Made by a program: the position numbers and the translations under genes. The notes under the pieces are model-generated. The model was given only the letters and a program-made list of their open reading frames with translations, made no database searches and was not told the DNA's origin. A DNA stretch of 64,000 bases from Flavisericum labens (GTDB taxonomy: Bacteria > Bacteroidota > Bacteroidia > Flavobacteriales > Flavobacteriaceae). Shown here piece by piece: positions 27,003 through 36,243 of the stretch; the stretch's first letter is position 1, and every line of letters starts with the position of its first letter. Where the stretch lies: positions 310,001 through 374,000 of the forward strand of contig NZ_JBJJBQ010000003.1 in assembly GCF_045446075.1 (NCBI RefSeq), read 5' to 3'.

Positions 27003-27629
27003 CTACTTTTTAGCATCTTGTGTTTCCTTTTTAAGGTGGTCTAAATAAAGTATTCCATTTAAATGGTCAATTTCATGCTGAAAGATTACTGACGTAAAAT
27101 TTCCTACCGTTTCAGATTTATGTTTACCAGCCATGGTGTCGTACTCAATTTTAATGGTTAAAGCGCGGCAGTTTAAAGTGTCAATTCTGTTTGGAATGGA
27201 TAAGCACCCCTCTCTAGCGGTTTGCTTTTTTTCTGAATACTCTACGATTTCAGGGTTTAAATACACTTCAAAAGGGAAGTTTTCCTTATCAAAACGTTGT
27301 ACCCAAATAATGTTTTTCGAAATGCCTACTTGTGGTGCTGCAACGCCCACACCCAAACTCATAGAGTCTGTTACGGTGACGTAAAGTCGTTTCACAAAGG
27401 TTTTAAGAACTGGGTTTTTTGGATTTGGTTTTATATAGGAACTTTTAGTTCGAAGAAGCAAAGAATCTGTTTTACTGGTGATTTTATAAACCCTCATAGG
27501 TTTAAGGCTATCAGAATTCATAATGAGTTTTGTTTCTTCAGAAGAAAACCCTTTTTTCGAAACAGTTTTTGTGCTCGAACAGCCAGCAATTAATAGAAAG
27601 GTGAAGATTATAGCTACTCGGTATTTCAT
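27003..27629 (-). CDS. Peptide deformylase with a lipoprotein signal peptide
   Basis: 208 residues. All three deformylase motifs are intact: GVGVAAPQVG (93-102), EGCLS (140-144, metal ligand Cys142) and HEIDH (185-189). Before them lies an N-terminal lipoprotein signal, hydrophobic at about 4-16 with lipobox IAGC (Cys17), and then a linker of roughly 50 residues. Ordinary deformylase acts in the cytoplasm on new proteins, so an exported copy should have another substrate or role. It lies 31 bases after rodA on the same strand and could be transcribed with the cell-shape operon. Confidence 0.88.
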   Translation of the reverse strand: MKYRVAIIFTFLLIAGCSSTKTVSKKGFSSEETKLIMNSDSLKPMRVYKITSKTDSLLLRTKSSYIKPNPKNPVLKTFVKRLYVTVTDSMSLGVGVAAPQVGISKNIIWVQRFDKENFPFEVYLNPEIVEYSEKKQTAREGCLSIPNRIDTLNCRALTIKIEYDTMAGKHKSETVGNFTSVIFQHEIDHLNGILYLDHLKKETQDAKK

Positions 27630-27660
27630 CAGAAAAAGTAATTAAAAAAAAATTATAGAG

Positions 27661-28938
27661 CTACCATTCGTTGATGCGGTTAGAATCCAATTTAATAAAA
27701 ATAAAGATTAATATTGTAAAAGCCCAAAGCCCAGAACCTCCGTAACTAAACAGAGGCAATGGAATGCCAATAGTGGGTATTAAGCCCATAACCATTCCAA
27801 TATTTATAAAAAAGTGGATAAAAATGATTGCAGCTACACTGTAGCCATAGACCCTGCTGAATTGTGATTTTTGCAACTCGGCCAAATGGAGTATGCGAAG
27901 CAACAACAATACAAATGTTATAACTACCAAGCTGCTTCCTAAAAAACCCCATTCTTCACCAACGGTGCTAAAAATGTAATCGGTGTGTTGCTCGGGAACA
28001 AATTTTCCAGTGGTTCTTGTGCCTTCCAAAAAACCTCTGCCTAGAAAACCTCCCGAACTAATCGCTTTTTCTGACTCATTAAGGTTGTAAGCGAATGTTT
28101 GTTTCATCCTTTCTAGCTTTACGGGGTCTTTTTCTAGATTTAGCCAAAGACTAATTCGGTCTTGTTGGTGAGGTTGTAAGATATTTTGATAAAAGAACTT
28201 TACACCGAACGACATGGCAATGGCAAACACCGAAATAAGAATAGACTGATAGATTCTCAATTTCTTTTTGCTCAAAAAATGGTAGCTTATAACAGCAACA
28301 ATGGCTATAACAGAAGTAATAATAGCACCGAATTTTAATGCTAAAACCGATAATATAACAGTGGAGATTCCGAAGGTAAGGTAGTATCTTGGTAGCCCTT
28401 CTCTGTATAATACGAAGAAAAATGCACCATAAACAATGGTGCTTCCCGTATCATTTTGCAATAGCACCAAAACCGCGGGAATGAGAATGATGACAAAAAG
28501 CTGGATTTGGTTTTTTAGAGAATTTATGTTGAAGTTTAAATCGCTAACATATTTAGCGACGGCAAGAGCAGTAGCCATTTTCGCAAACTCACTGGGTTGA
28601 ATGGTCATGCCCCCAATGGCATACCATGAGGTGGCACCATTTACATTTTTTCCAAATACAAAAAGACCGACCAAAGACAACATGGATGTGAAGTAAATAA
28701 TACTTGAAAACCGTTCATAAAATTTCGCGTCGATAGCCAGCAACAAAACAATAAGCCCAACAGTCAGAAAAATGAAAATCAGTTGTTTGCCAAAAGGTTG
28801 TGAAAAATCAAAATAATCTATGGAAGTTCCTGTGTGTGATGCTGACAGTATATTTAGCCAACCAAAGCCGACCAATAGCAAGAAAAGAATAATGGTAATC
28901 CAATCGAATCTGAAATGCCTGTTAGTGTCTCTAACCAT
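27661..28938 (-). CDS. rodA: Rod shape-determining protein RodA (SEDS glycosyltransferase)
   Basis: A peptidoglycan glycosyltransferase of the lateral-wall elongation complex. It has 425 residues with about ten membrane segments. SEDS motifs include QPSEFAKMATALAVAKY, LLQNDTGSTIV and EEWGFLGS. The C-terminal IPLPLFSYGGSG is the family signature. The start shares a base with the mrdA stop, so translation is coupled to its partner PBP2. It is the last elongasome gene of the operon. Confidence 0.95.
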   Translation of the reverse strand: MVRDTNRHFRFDWITIILFLLLVGFGWLNILSASHTGTSIDYFDFSQPFGKQLIFIFLTVGLIVLLLAIDAKFYERFSSIIYFTSMLSLVGLFVFGKNVNGATSWYAIGGMTIQPSEFAKMATALAVAKYVSDLNFNINSLKNQIQLFVIILIPAVLVLLQNDTGSTIVYGAFFFVLYREGLPRYYLTFGISTVILSVLALKFGAIITSVIAIVAVISYHFLSKKKLRIYQSILISVFAIAMSFGVKFFYQNILQPHQQDRISLWLNLEKDPVKLERMKQTFAYNLNESEKAISSGGFLGRGFLEGTRTTGKFVPEQHTDYIFSTVGEEWGFLGSSLVVITFVLLLLRILHLAELQKSQFSRVYGYSVAAIIFIHFFINIGMVMGLIPTIGIPLPLFSYGGSGLWAFTILIFIFIKLDSNRINEW

Positions 28939-30875
28939 TAATTGTTCGTTTCGTTAATTTTTTTCAATTCTCTTTTTAGCTGTTTGTATTCCTGTTCTTC
29001 AACTAATTGCATAGTTGTATAGCCATTTATTTTAAATGGTTCGCCAGAATAGGGTTTAGCATATTCATTTTCTAAGCTATGTGTTAAAAGCCATTCTTCC
29101 AAATCGGTTCTGGTAATGTAACCCTTAATGTGTTTTTCTATCATTAAACTGGCCACTTTTCCAGCAAACCTACTGCCCCAATAACCGTTTTCAACAAAAA
29201 CAGCAATGGCGATTTTTGGGTTTTCTTTGGGTGCGAATGCAACAAATATGGAGTGGTCTGTTAGCTGGGTTTTTACGCTATCTATTTTAACAAAATTCTC
29301 AACCGTTCCTGTTTTTCCACAGATTTCAATTTCCTTAACTTGTAATGAGGCGGCCGTTCCTTTTTTATATACCTGCAACATACCTTCAATTACAGGATCA
29401 AAATGTTTGCTGTCAATGGTTGTCTGCTTGGGTTTTGTAAACTGTTCGGGCAACGTTTCGTTCTCTATGTTTTTTATAATATGAGGTGTATAGTAATAAC
29501 CCCTATTGGCTATGGCAGCAGCCATATTTGCCAACTGAATGGGAGTTGTAGCCACTTCACCCTGACCAATAGCGTTTGAAATGGTATAGGTTGAATAAAA
29601 CGTTTTTGGATAAATATTTTTATAATAATCCCGATCGGGAATTCTGCCTTTTTGACCTACGTACAGGTCATTGTTTAAAAATTCACCCAAACCAAAACTT
29701 TTGGCATGTTTGCTCCAGGCATCAATGCCGTCGGAAGCATTACCATTTTTGTCTAATATTTTACGGTATGTTGTTGCAAAATAAGCGTTGCAGGATCTTT
29801 GGATACCTGATATTAAATTATTTCTTGTGCCATAATTACAGTGGCATTTCATAATTCGGTTGCCATAGCGGTAGCCTTTGTAGCAGGTAACGGATTCTTC
29901 AGGGGTAATGACGCCCTCTTGTAAAGCGATTAAGGCATTCATTAGTTTAAACGGCGAACCCGGCTCGTAAACGCCTTGCAGACTTCGGTTAAAAAGTGGT
30001 TTGGCAATAGAATCGTTGTAAAGTTTGGTAAAGTTTTTTGAGCGTTCGCGCCCTACCAAAATATTAGGGTCGTAAGTTGGTGCCGCAACCATGGCCAAAA
30101 TTTCACCGGATGAAGGTTCAATGGCTATTACGCCCCCACGCTTATTTTTCATTAACAGTTCGCCATAGGCTTGTAGTTGGGCGTCAATGGTGATGGTGAT
30201 GTCTTTTCCAGGCACAGGAATAGTGTCGAATTTACCGTCTTTATAAGGTCCAATATTTCTGTTAAAACGGTCCTTCTGAATGAACTTTTTGCCCTTTGTG
30301 CCTCGCAATGTCTTTTCGTACGAAGCTTCAACACCTTGCTTTCCAATTAAATCGCCCATACGGTAGTAAGGGTCTCTACTTATTATCCGGTTGTTTACTT
30401 CACCTATGTCGCCCAAAACATTAGCGCCAATGGAAGTGGTGTAGTGCCTTAAAGAACGTTTTTGAATATAAAATCCTTTAAACTTTCGCATTTTTTCCTG
30501 TAAAACGGCATAGTCTTCTTTGGATAAATGAGAAACAAAAACCGATTCTAAACGAGGCGAGTAGTTATAGGCTCTTTCATATTTCTTAATGAAATCTTTT
30601 TTTTCAATTTTTAAAAGTCTGCAGAATTCCAAGGTATCCAAAGATTCTACTTCCCGTGGAATAACCATCACATCGTACGATGGTTGGTTAGATACCAAAA
30701 GCTCGCCATTGCGGTCGTAAACAAAACCACGTTTGGGTAGATCAAACACCTTTCTAATGGCATTATCGTCATACAAACTTTGGGTGTTGGTAGTGTAAAC
30801 CTGCAAATAAAAAAGCCTTGAAATAAATAGGAGGCCTACGGCAATTACCGAAATAAAAAGTAATAATTGTCTCAT
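28938..30875 (-). CDS. mrdA: Penicillin-binding protein 2 (elongasome transpeptidase)
   Basis: A class B PBP of 645 residues that cross-links peptidoglycan as the partner of RodA. It has an N-terminal membrane anchor (about 4-24), a PBP dimerisation domain, then the transpeptidase domain. The catalytic SxxK is SPFK in EPGSPFK, the SxN motif is SCN in RSCNAYF, and the third motif is KTG in CGKTGTVEN. It overlaps mreD upstream by 4 bases and rodA downstream by one. Confidence 0.95.
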   Translation of the reverse strand: MRQLLLFISVIAVGLLFISRLFYLQVYTTNTQSLYDDNAIRKVFDLPKRGFVYDRNGELLVSNQPSYDVMVIPREVESLDTLEFCRLLKIEKKDFIKKYERAYNYSPRLESVFVSHLSKEDYAVLQEKMRKFKGFYIQKRSLRHYTTSIGANVLGDIGEVNNRIISRDPYYRMGDLIGKQGVEASYEKTLRGTKGKKFIQKDRFNRNIGPYKDGKFDTIPVPGKDITITIDAQLQAYGELLMKNKRGGVIAIEPSSGEILAMVAAPTYDPNILVGRERSKNFTKLYNDSIAKPLFNRSLQGVYEPGSPFKLMNALIALQEGVITPEESVTCYKGYRYGNRIMKCHCNYGTRNNLISGIQRSCNAYFATTYRKILDKNGNASDGIDAWSKHAKSFGLGEFLNNDLYVGQKGRIPDRDYYKNIYPKTFYSTYTISNAIGQGEVATTPIQLANMAAAIANRGYYYTPHIIKNIENETLPEQFTKPKQTTIDSKHFDPVIEGMLQVYKKGTAASLQVKEIEICGKTGTVENFVKIDSVKTQLTDHSIFVAFAPKENPKIAIAVFVENGYWGSRFAGKVASLMIEKHIKGYITRTDLEEWLLTHSLENEYAKPYSGEPFKINGYTTMQLVEEQEYKQLKRELKKINETNN

Positions 30876-31378
30876 TTCGCTTTTCTACTAAAGATAATGG
30901 TTACTATCACACTTAATAAGATAGTAAATATAATAGAGAATAACGTTTTTTGTAGCACTAAAAGTATTTCCGAAACACTAAAAATTTCTAAAGAAAATAG
31001 CACAAAATGGTGTAAAACGGTTAGGAGTGTAAAATAGGTGAGTTTTGAACCAAAATCTATAGTGTTGAACTTAACGTTTTGGTGTTCGTAAACGGTTCCG
31101 AAAGATGACTTTAATATCATAGGGCGTAAATAGGCGATAAATACTGAAGCGCCAGCATGTATACCTCCGGTGTCAAGAAATAAATCAATAATTAACCCTA
31201 ATAAAAATGCCAATAACAAGAGGATAATGCGATTGTGCTTTATGGGAAAAAGAGCTATAAAAAGTATATAGATATACGGATTAATATAGCCCATAAAATT
31301 AATATGGTTCAATATTAAAACCTGCACAATAACCAAGGTTATAAAACGGACGGTATGAATTGAAAGTAGGTTGTTCAT
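30872..31378 (-). CDS. mreD: Rod shape-determining protein MreD
   Basis: 168 residues with five to six hydrophobic segments, acting as a membrane component of the elongasome. Sequence conservation in MreD is low. The assignment relies on size, topology and position between mreC and mrdA. The stretch LGLIIDLFLDTGGIHAGASVF is typical. It begins directly after mreC and overlaps mrdA by 4 bases. Confidence 0.9.
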   Translation of the reverse strand: MNNLLSIHTVRFITLVIVQVLILNHINFMGYINPYIYILFIALFPIKHNRIILLLLAFLLGLIIDLFLDTGGIHAGASVFIAYLRPMILKSSFGTVYEHQNVKFNTIDFGSKLTYFTLLTVLHHFVLFSLEIFSVSEILLVLQKTLFSIIFTILLSVIVTIIFSRKAK

Positions 31379-32197
31379 TTAATTATCATCGTCCAATAGT
31401 TGGTTGATTTCCTTTCGGTTTACATTTTCAATTATATAAACATGTTCCAAGTTGGTCATGTCGTTAAACAGTTTTACATTGAGTTCATAAAAATTTTGGT
31501 CATTATCTAATTGAAAATCATCAACGGTACCTATGGGAATTCCTTTAGGGAAAATTGAACTTATTCCAGAAGTAATGATCGTGTCGCCTTTTGATACTGG
31601 GGCGATTTTTTGAATATCAATTAATTGAGCATGTGAAGGGGCTTTCCCGTTCCATACTAAAGAGCCATAATGATTGGTTTTTTTCAGTTGGGCACTAATT
31701 TTTATGGTTGAATTTAAAATTGATATTACCGTACTGTATCCACGACTGGTTTTGTCAACGATACCCACTATGCCTTTTGAAGAAATAACACCAAAATCCT
31801 GTTTAATACTATCTTTTTTTCCTTTATTTATTGTTAAATAGTTATCGGTTAGCGAGTAACTATTTTTTATAATATTAGCTGTATAAAATCGATAGGCTTT
31901 GTTAAAAGTTACACTGTCAATGTAAGTGGAGTCGGTTTCTATTACAGAATTTTGAAGTAGTGCTCTAAGTTTTCTGTTTTCTTCTGCCAGTATTTCATTT
32001 TGAGATTTTAAATTGAAATAACTGCTGATGTTATTGACGGAATTATAAACACCTCCCGTTAAAAAATTAGCAGAATTGATAAATTTACTGGTGTGATACG
32101 AATGTGACTGTATGGTAAACAACAACGAAATAGAAAAGAGCAACAAGAACAACAAAAAGTTTTTGTTCTTTATTATAAAATTAATAATCTGTTGCAT
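31379..32197 (-). CDS. mreC: Rod shape-determining protein MreC
   Basis: 272 residues: an N-terminal membrane helix (about 12-30), a coiled coil (about 60-85) and a periplasmic beta-barrel domain with GIVGIVDKTSRGYSTV and TSGISSIFPKGIPIG. MreC links MreB to PBP2/RodA in the periplasm. It lies 21 bases after mreB and abuts mreD. Confidence 0.93.
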   Translation of the reverse strand: MQQIINFIIKNKNFLLFLLLFSISLLFTIQSHSYHTSKFINSANFLTGGVYNSVNNISSYFNLKSQNEILAEENRKLRALLQNSVIETDSTYIDSVTFNKAYRFYTANIIKNSYSLTDNYLTINKGKKDSIKQDFGVISSKGIVGIVDKTSRGYSTVISILNSTIKISAQLKKTNHYGSLVWNGKAPSHAQLIDIQKIAPVSKGDTIITSGISSIFPKGIPIGTVDDFQLDNDQNFYELNVKLFNDMTNLEHVYIIENVNRKEINQLLDDDN

Positions 32198-32218
32198 GGG
32201 TGTTCGCCTATTTTACGC

Positions 32219-33247
32219 TTACTTTATCAATACGCTTTTGTATTTAGGTAAATTTTTAAGGGTGATGCCTGTACCTCTTACAACGGCACGCAAAGGGTCT
32301 TCGGCAATGTAAACGGGCAAGTCTGTTTTTTGTGATAAACGTTTATCTAAGCCGCGTAACATCGAACCACCACCGGCCAAATAGATACCAGTATTGTAAA
32401 TATCGGCGGCCAATTCTGGAGGGGTTTGCGAAAGGGTCTCCATAACGGCGTCTTCAATTCGCAGAATAGACTTATCTAATGCTTTAGCAATTTCACGGTA
32501 TGAAATTGAAACCTGTTTTGGTTTTCCAGTTAATAAATCACGCCCTTGAACACTCATATCTTCAGGTGGCAATTCCAGATCTTCGGTAGCGGCACCTATT
32601 TGGATTTTTATTTTTTCAGCTGTACGCTCACCAACATAAAGATTGTGTTGCGTACGCATGTAATAAACAATATCGTTAGTAAATACATCACCGGCAATTT
32701 TAACTGATTTATCGCAAACAATTCCGCCAAGAGCGATAACAGCAATTTCAGTGGTACCACCACCTATATCAACGACCATATTCCCTTTAGGCTGCATGAT
32801 GTCAACCCCAATACCAATTGCCGCAGCCATAGGTTCGTGTATTAAATATACTTCTTTTCCATTTACACGTTCAGCACTTTCTTTTACAGCGCGCATTTCC
32901 ACTTCGGTAATTCCTGATGGAATACAGATAACCATACGCAGTGCAGGAGTGAAAAACTTCTTTTTTAATGCTGGTATGTTTTTAATGAACATACTTATCA
33001 TTTGTTCCGAAGCATCAAAGTCGGCAATCACGCCATCTTTTAACGGACGAATGGTTTTTATGTTTTCATGGGTTTTACCCTGCATTAAACTAGCTTGTTG
33101 ACCAACGGCAATTATTTTGCCAGAAATTCTATCTCGTGCTACTATTGAAGGGGCGTCAACAACAACTTTGTCGTTGTGAATAATAAGTGTATTTGCAGTA
33201 CCTAAATCTATTGCAATTTCTTCTGTTAAGAAATCAAAAAATCCCAT
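32219..33247 (-). CDS. mreB: Rod shape-determining protein MreB
   Basis: The bacterial actin that organises lateral wall growth. It has 342 residues. Actin-type nucleotide-binding motifs are visible: DLGTANTLI (phosphate 1), VVDIGGGTTEIAVI (phosphate 2) and LAGGGSMLRGLD (adenosine). It is the first gene of the mreB-mreC-mreD-mrdA-rodA operon. Upstream lie 179 AT-rich bases after purH, where I see only weak -7-like sequences. Confidence 0.97.
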   Translation of the reverse strand: MGFFDFLTEEIAIDLGTANTLIIHNDKVVVDAPSIVARDRISGKIIAVGQQASLMQGKTHENIKTIRPLKDGVIADFDASEQMISMFIKNIPALKKKFFTPALRMVICIPSGITEVEMRAVKESAERVNGKEVYLIHEPMAAAIGIGVDIMQPKGNMVVDIGGGTTEIAVIALGGIVCDKSVKIAGDVFTNDIVYYMRTQHNLYVGERTAEKIKIQIGAATEDLELPPEDMSVQGRDLLTGKPKQVSISYREIAKALDKSILRIEDAVMETLSQTPPELAADIYNTGIYLAGGGSMLRGLDKRLSQKTDLPVYIAEDPLRAVVRGTGITLKNLPKYKSVLIK

Positions 33248-33426
33248 GCGCTATTAAAAGTTGTTTATGGTTAAAAAACGAATCTCGTAAAAGTAATAAA
33301 AGTTAATAAATATATGAGTTTTAAAAGGTTCAAATTGATTTTTAAAACAAAGCATACGATACTTATACGCTATTAGTCGATTTTTGGACGATTATAATTA
33401 AAATACTCGCCCCAATTATGTTAGTT

Positions 33427-34959
33427 TTAGTGCTTAAAATGACGTGTGCCTGTCATGACCATTGCTACGTTGTTTTCATTGCAATAATCAATACTCAATT
33501 GGTCTTTAATAGATCCGCCTGGTTGGATTACAGCTGAAATACCCGCATTATTTGCAATCTCTACGCAGTCTGGAAATGGGAAAAACGCATCGCTTGCCAT
33601 GACGGCTCCTTCTAATTCAAACTCGAAGGACTTCGCTTTGTGGATGGCTTGTTGCAGCGCATCAACACGACTAGTTTGACCAGTTCCACTGGCACATAAT
33701 TGCTTGTTTTTAGCTAATACAATAGTGTTTGATTTTGTGTGCTTGCAAATTTTAGAAGCAAATAATAAATCTTCTACTTGAGCATCCGTTGGTGCTGTGT
33801 TTGTAACAGTTTTTAAATCCTCAACTTTATCGGTGATATTATTTCTGTCTTGAACCAAAACCCCATTTAAACAACTTCTAACGTTAGTTTTAGGCATATC
33901 AACATCATGTATTTCCAATAAAATTCTATTCTTTTTGCCTTTCAACAATTCTAATGCATCAGAGGTGAAAGAAGGTGCAATAACCACCTCGCAGAACAAC
34001 TTGTGTATTTCTTCGGCAGTAGCCAAATCAATTTCGGTATTGCTGATTAAAACACCGCCAAAAGCAGAAACAGGGTCGCCAGCTAAAGCATCAACATAAG
34101 CTTGGTGCAAATTGTTTCGTTGGGCTAGGCCACAAGCATTGTTATGTTTTAAAATGGCAAATGTTGGAGCATCGTTTTTAAATTCCAACATTAAATTTAC
34201 TGCAGCATCAACATCTAAAAGATTGTTGTAACTCAACTCTTTTCCATGTAGTTTGGTAAACAACTCATCAAAATTCCCAAAGAAAAATCCTTTTTGGTGT
34301 GGGTTTTCGCCATAACGCAATACTTTTCCGTTGGTTTCGCTAATTTTTAAGACGGCTTCATCATGGTTTTGGTTGAAGTAGTTGAAAATGGCTGTATCGT
34401 AATGCGATGATACATTAAACGCTTTTCCGGCAAAACGTTTTCTGTCTTCTTCTGAAATGGAACCATTATTTGCTGAAATCAATTCCAAAAATTCGGCATA
34501 ATCATCAACCGAAGAGACACAAATAACGTCGGCATAATTTTTTGCTGCAGCACGTATTAGCGAAATGCCTCCAATATCTATTTTTTCAATAATGTCTTGA
34601 TTGCTGGCTCCCGAAGCTACGGTTTTTTCGAATGGGTATAAATCTACAATCACCACATCAATTTGCGGGATTTCATATTCAGCCAATTCGGCCACATCGC
34701 CATCATGATTCTGACGGTTTAAAATTCCACCAAACACTTTAGGGTGTAATGTTTTTACACGTCCGCCAAGAATGGAAGGGTATGAGGTTACATCTTCGAC
34801 GGGAACAACATTAACGCCTAAATCGTTAATAAATTTTTCGGTACCACCGGTAGAATAAATGGTAACGCCTTGTTTGTCTAATTCTTTTACGATCGGCTCT
34901 AGGCCATCTTTACTGAATACAGATATTAATGCCGACTTAATGGTTTTTTCGTTGCTCAT
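33427..34959 (-). CDS. purH: Bifunctional AICAR formyltransferase / IMP cyclohydrolase
   Basis: Catalyses the last two steps of de novo IMP synthesis. It has 510 residues, the normal length. The N-terminal IMP cyclohydrolase domain has a MGS-like fold (ALISVFSKDGLE, STGGTEKFI, GGRVKTLHP). The C-terminal AICAR transformylase domain has KHNNACG, DPVSAFGG and SDAFFPFPD. It is on the same strand upstream of mreB but separated from it by 179 bases. Confidence 0.97.
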   Translation of the reverse strand: MSNEKTIKSALISVFSKDGLEPIVKELDKQGVTIYSTGGTEKFINDLGVNVVPVEDVTSYPSILGGRVKTLHPKVFGGILNRQNHDGDVAELAEYEIPQIDVVIVDLYPFEKTVASGASNQDIIEKIDIGGISLIRAAAKNYADVICVSSVDDYAEFLELISANNGSISEEDRKRFAGKAFNVSSHYDTAIFNYFNQNHDEAVLKISETNGKVLRYGENPHQKGFFFGNFDELFTKLHGKELSYNNLLDVDAAVNLMLEFKNDAPTFAILKHNNACGLAQRNNLHQAYVDALAGDPVSAFGGVLISNTEIDLATAEEIHKLFCEVVIAPSFTSDALELLKGKKNRILLEIHDVDMPKTNVRSCLNGVLVQDRNNITDKVEDLKTVTNTAPTDAQVEDLLFASKICKHTKSNTIVLAKNKQLCASGTGQTSRVDALQQAIHKAKSFEFELEGAVMASDAFFPFPDCVEIANNAGISAVIQPGGSIKDQLSIDYCNENNVAMVMTGTRHFKH

Positions 34960-35023
34960 TGCTGATAAATATGTATTAATTTTTGCCGTTTGAGAGGGGT
35001 CTCCCTAAAATTATAAATAAGTG

Positions 35024-35031
35024 CAAAAATA
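35024..35031 (-). promoter_or_regulatory. -7 element of purH
   Basis: On the minus strand the sequence reads TATTTTTG (35031-35024), an exact TAnnTTTG match, about 65 bases before the purH ATG. The -33 region is not clear. Confidence 0.5.
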
Positions 35032-35166
35032 CTTATTTCCTTTAAAAAATGAACTATGAGTTATTGGAAAACAGCGTGATTTTTCAACTAATAAATGAAG
35101 TTGTTAACACATTAGGTGAAAATTAAATATCCGAGGTAGATTAATGTTTGTTGTTTGTGATAATAA

Positions 35167-35625
35167 TTACTCTAAAATACATGCCACTTCTTTGCAAACA
35201 AACTCCAAGAAACGCTCGTCGGCTTCTGTAAATGGGTCCGGCGTATTCGAGTCAATATCAATCTGGCCTATGTTTTCGTTATTTACGAAAATAGGAATAA
35301 CAATTTCAGCTTTAACGGTTATACTGCAAGCAATATAGTTGTCTTGAGCAGACACGTCTGGTACTACAAAATTCTGGTTGCTCAAGGCTACTTGTCCGCA
35401 AATGCCCTTGCCGAAGGGAATAATAGTGTGGTCTGTAGGTTCGCCAACATATGGTCCGAGTTTTAATTCGTCTTTAGCACCGTTTTTAAAATAAAATCCA
35501 ACCCAATTGTAGTGCTCAATATGTTTTTCAAGCAATTCGCAAATACTCAAAAGGCGTTGGTCAACTGTTTTGCTACTATTTGAAACAATTGTTTTTACTT
35601 GAGGTTTTAACTGTTCGAAAATCAT
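35167..35625 (-). CDS. GAF-domain protein related to free methionine-(R)-sulfoxide reductase
   Basis: A single GAF domain of 152 residues. It keeps most fRMsr features: NWVGFYF near 40, GKGICG with Cys76, IACSITVKAEIV with Cys100 and the Glu, and DIDSN near 120. E. coli fRMsr has three Cys (84, 94, 118). Here the first is replaced by His66, while the resolving and catalytic positions remain. Free methionine-R-sulfoxide reduction is plausible but not certain. It is divergent from xrtF. Confidence 0.8.
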   Translation of the reverse strand: MIFEQLKPQVKTIVSNSSKTVDQRLLSICELLEKHIEHYNWVGFYFKNGAKDELKLGPYVGEPTDHTIIPFGKGICGQVALSNQNFVVPDVSAQDNYIACSITVKAEIVIPIFVNNENIGQIDIDSNTPDPFTEADERFLEFVCKEVACILE

Positions 35626-35670
35626 AAAGTGAAAAGTTTTGGTAAAAGTATTTAAAAAGGTGTAATTTCG

Positions 35671-36243
35671 GTGTTCAGTTTATTCAATTTTTTGCGAGCG
35701 CTTTTTATAAAATACAAATCGGTTATAAGATTTATCCTAACGTTTTTGTTGGTTTATGTGGTGCTGTCTTTTAGTTATAAATTGTATTTGCAGTTTTCCG
35801 GTGGCTCAAAATTCTATCCGGATTATATGACGCTTTTGGTAGCAAAACAAAGTGAAGTTTTACTAGATTCCTTTGGCTATAATACTGAGGTTTTGCCCCA
35901 TCCTGATGAACCTTCTATGAAAGTGATTGTTAACGGACAATATTTAGCCCGTGTTGTTGAAGGATGCAATGCTGTTAGTGTTATTATTTTGTTCATATCA
36001 TTTATTGTTGCTTTCGCCGGTAAATGGAAAACTACTTTTTTCTTTATTCTATCAGGAAGCGTTTTAATTTACTCTGTGAATTTGTTGCGTATTGTTTTTT
36101 TGACAATAGGTTTGTACCATTATCCTAAATATGGAGATGTACTGCACACCGTAATTTTTCCAGCTATTATTTATGGTATGGTGTTTTTTCTTTGGATTTT
36201 TTGGGTGAATCGGTTTTCAAAATTAAAAAGGAAACATGGGTAA
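35671..36243 (+). CDS. xrtF: Exosortase family protein XrtF
   Basis: A membrane cysteine transpeptidase of the exosortase/archaeosortase class. It has 190 residues with about five membrane segments. The family triad is visible: Cys99 in VEGCNAVSV, Arg140 in LLRI and His159 in LHTVIFP. Exosortases cut C-terminal sorting signals and move proteins on to other anchors. The signal recognised by XrtF is not known to me, and no protein with an obvious matching tail is in the window. The start is GTG at 35671. It overlaps the next gene by 8 bases. Confidence 0.9.
   Translation: MFSLFNFLRALFIKYKSVIRFILTFLLVYVVLSFSYKLYLQFSGGSKFYPDYMTLLVAKQSEVLLDSFGYNTEVLPHPDEPSMKVIVNGQYLARVVEGCNAVSVIILFISFIVAFAGKWKTTFFFILSGSVLIYSVNLLRIVFLTIGLYHYPKYGDVLHTVIFPAIIYGMVFFLWIFWVNRFSKLKRKHG

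Noticed and set aside
34986..35012. GAGA-CCCC-TCTC hairpin in the purH 5' leader, considered as a riboswitch
   Set aside because: Only 4 base pairs, no second helix and no match to purine, ZTP or other riboswitch cores that I know.
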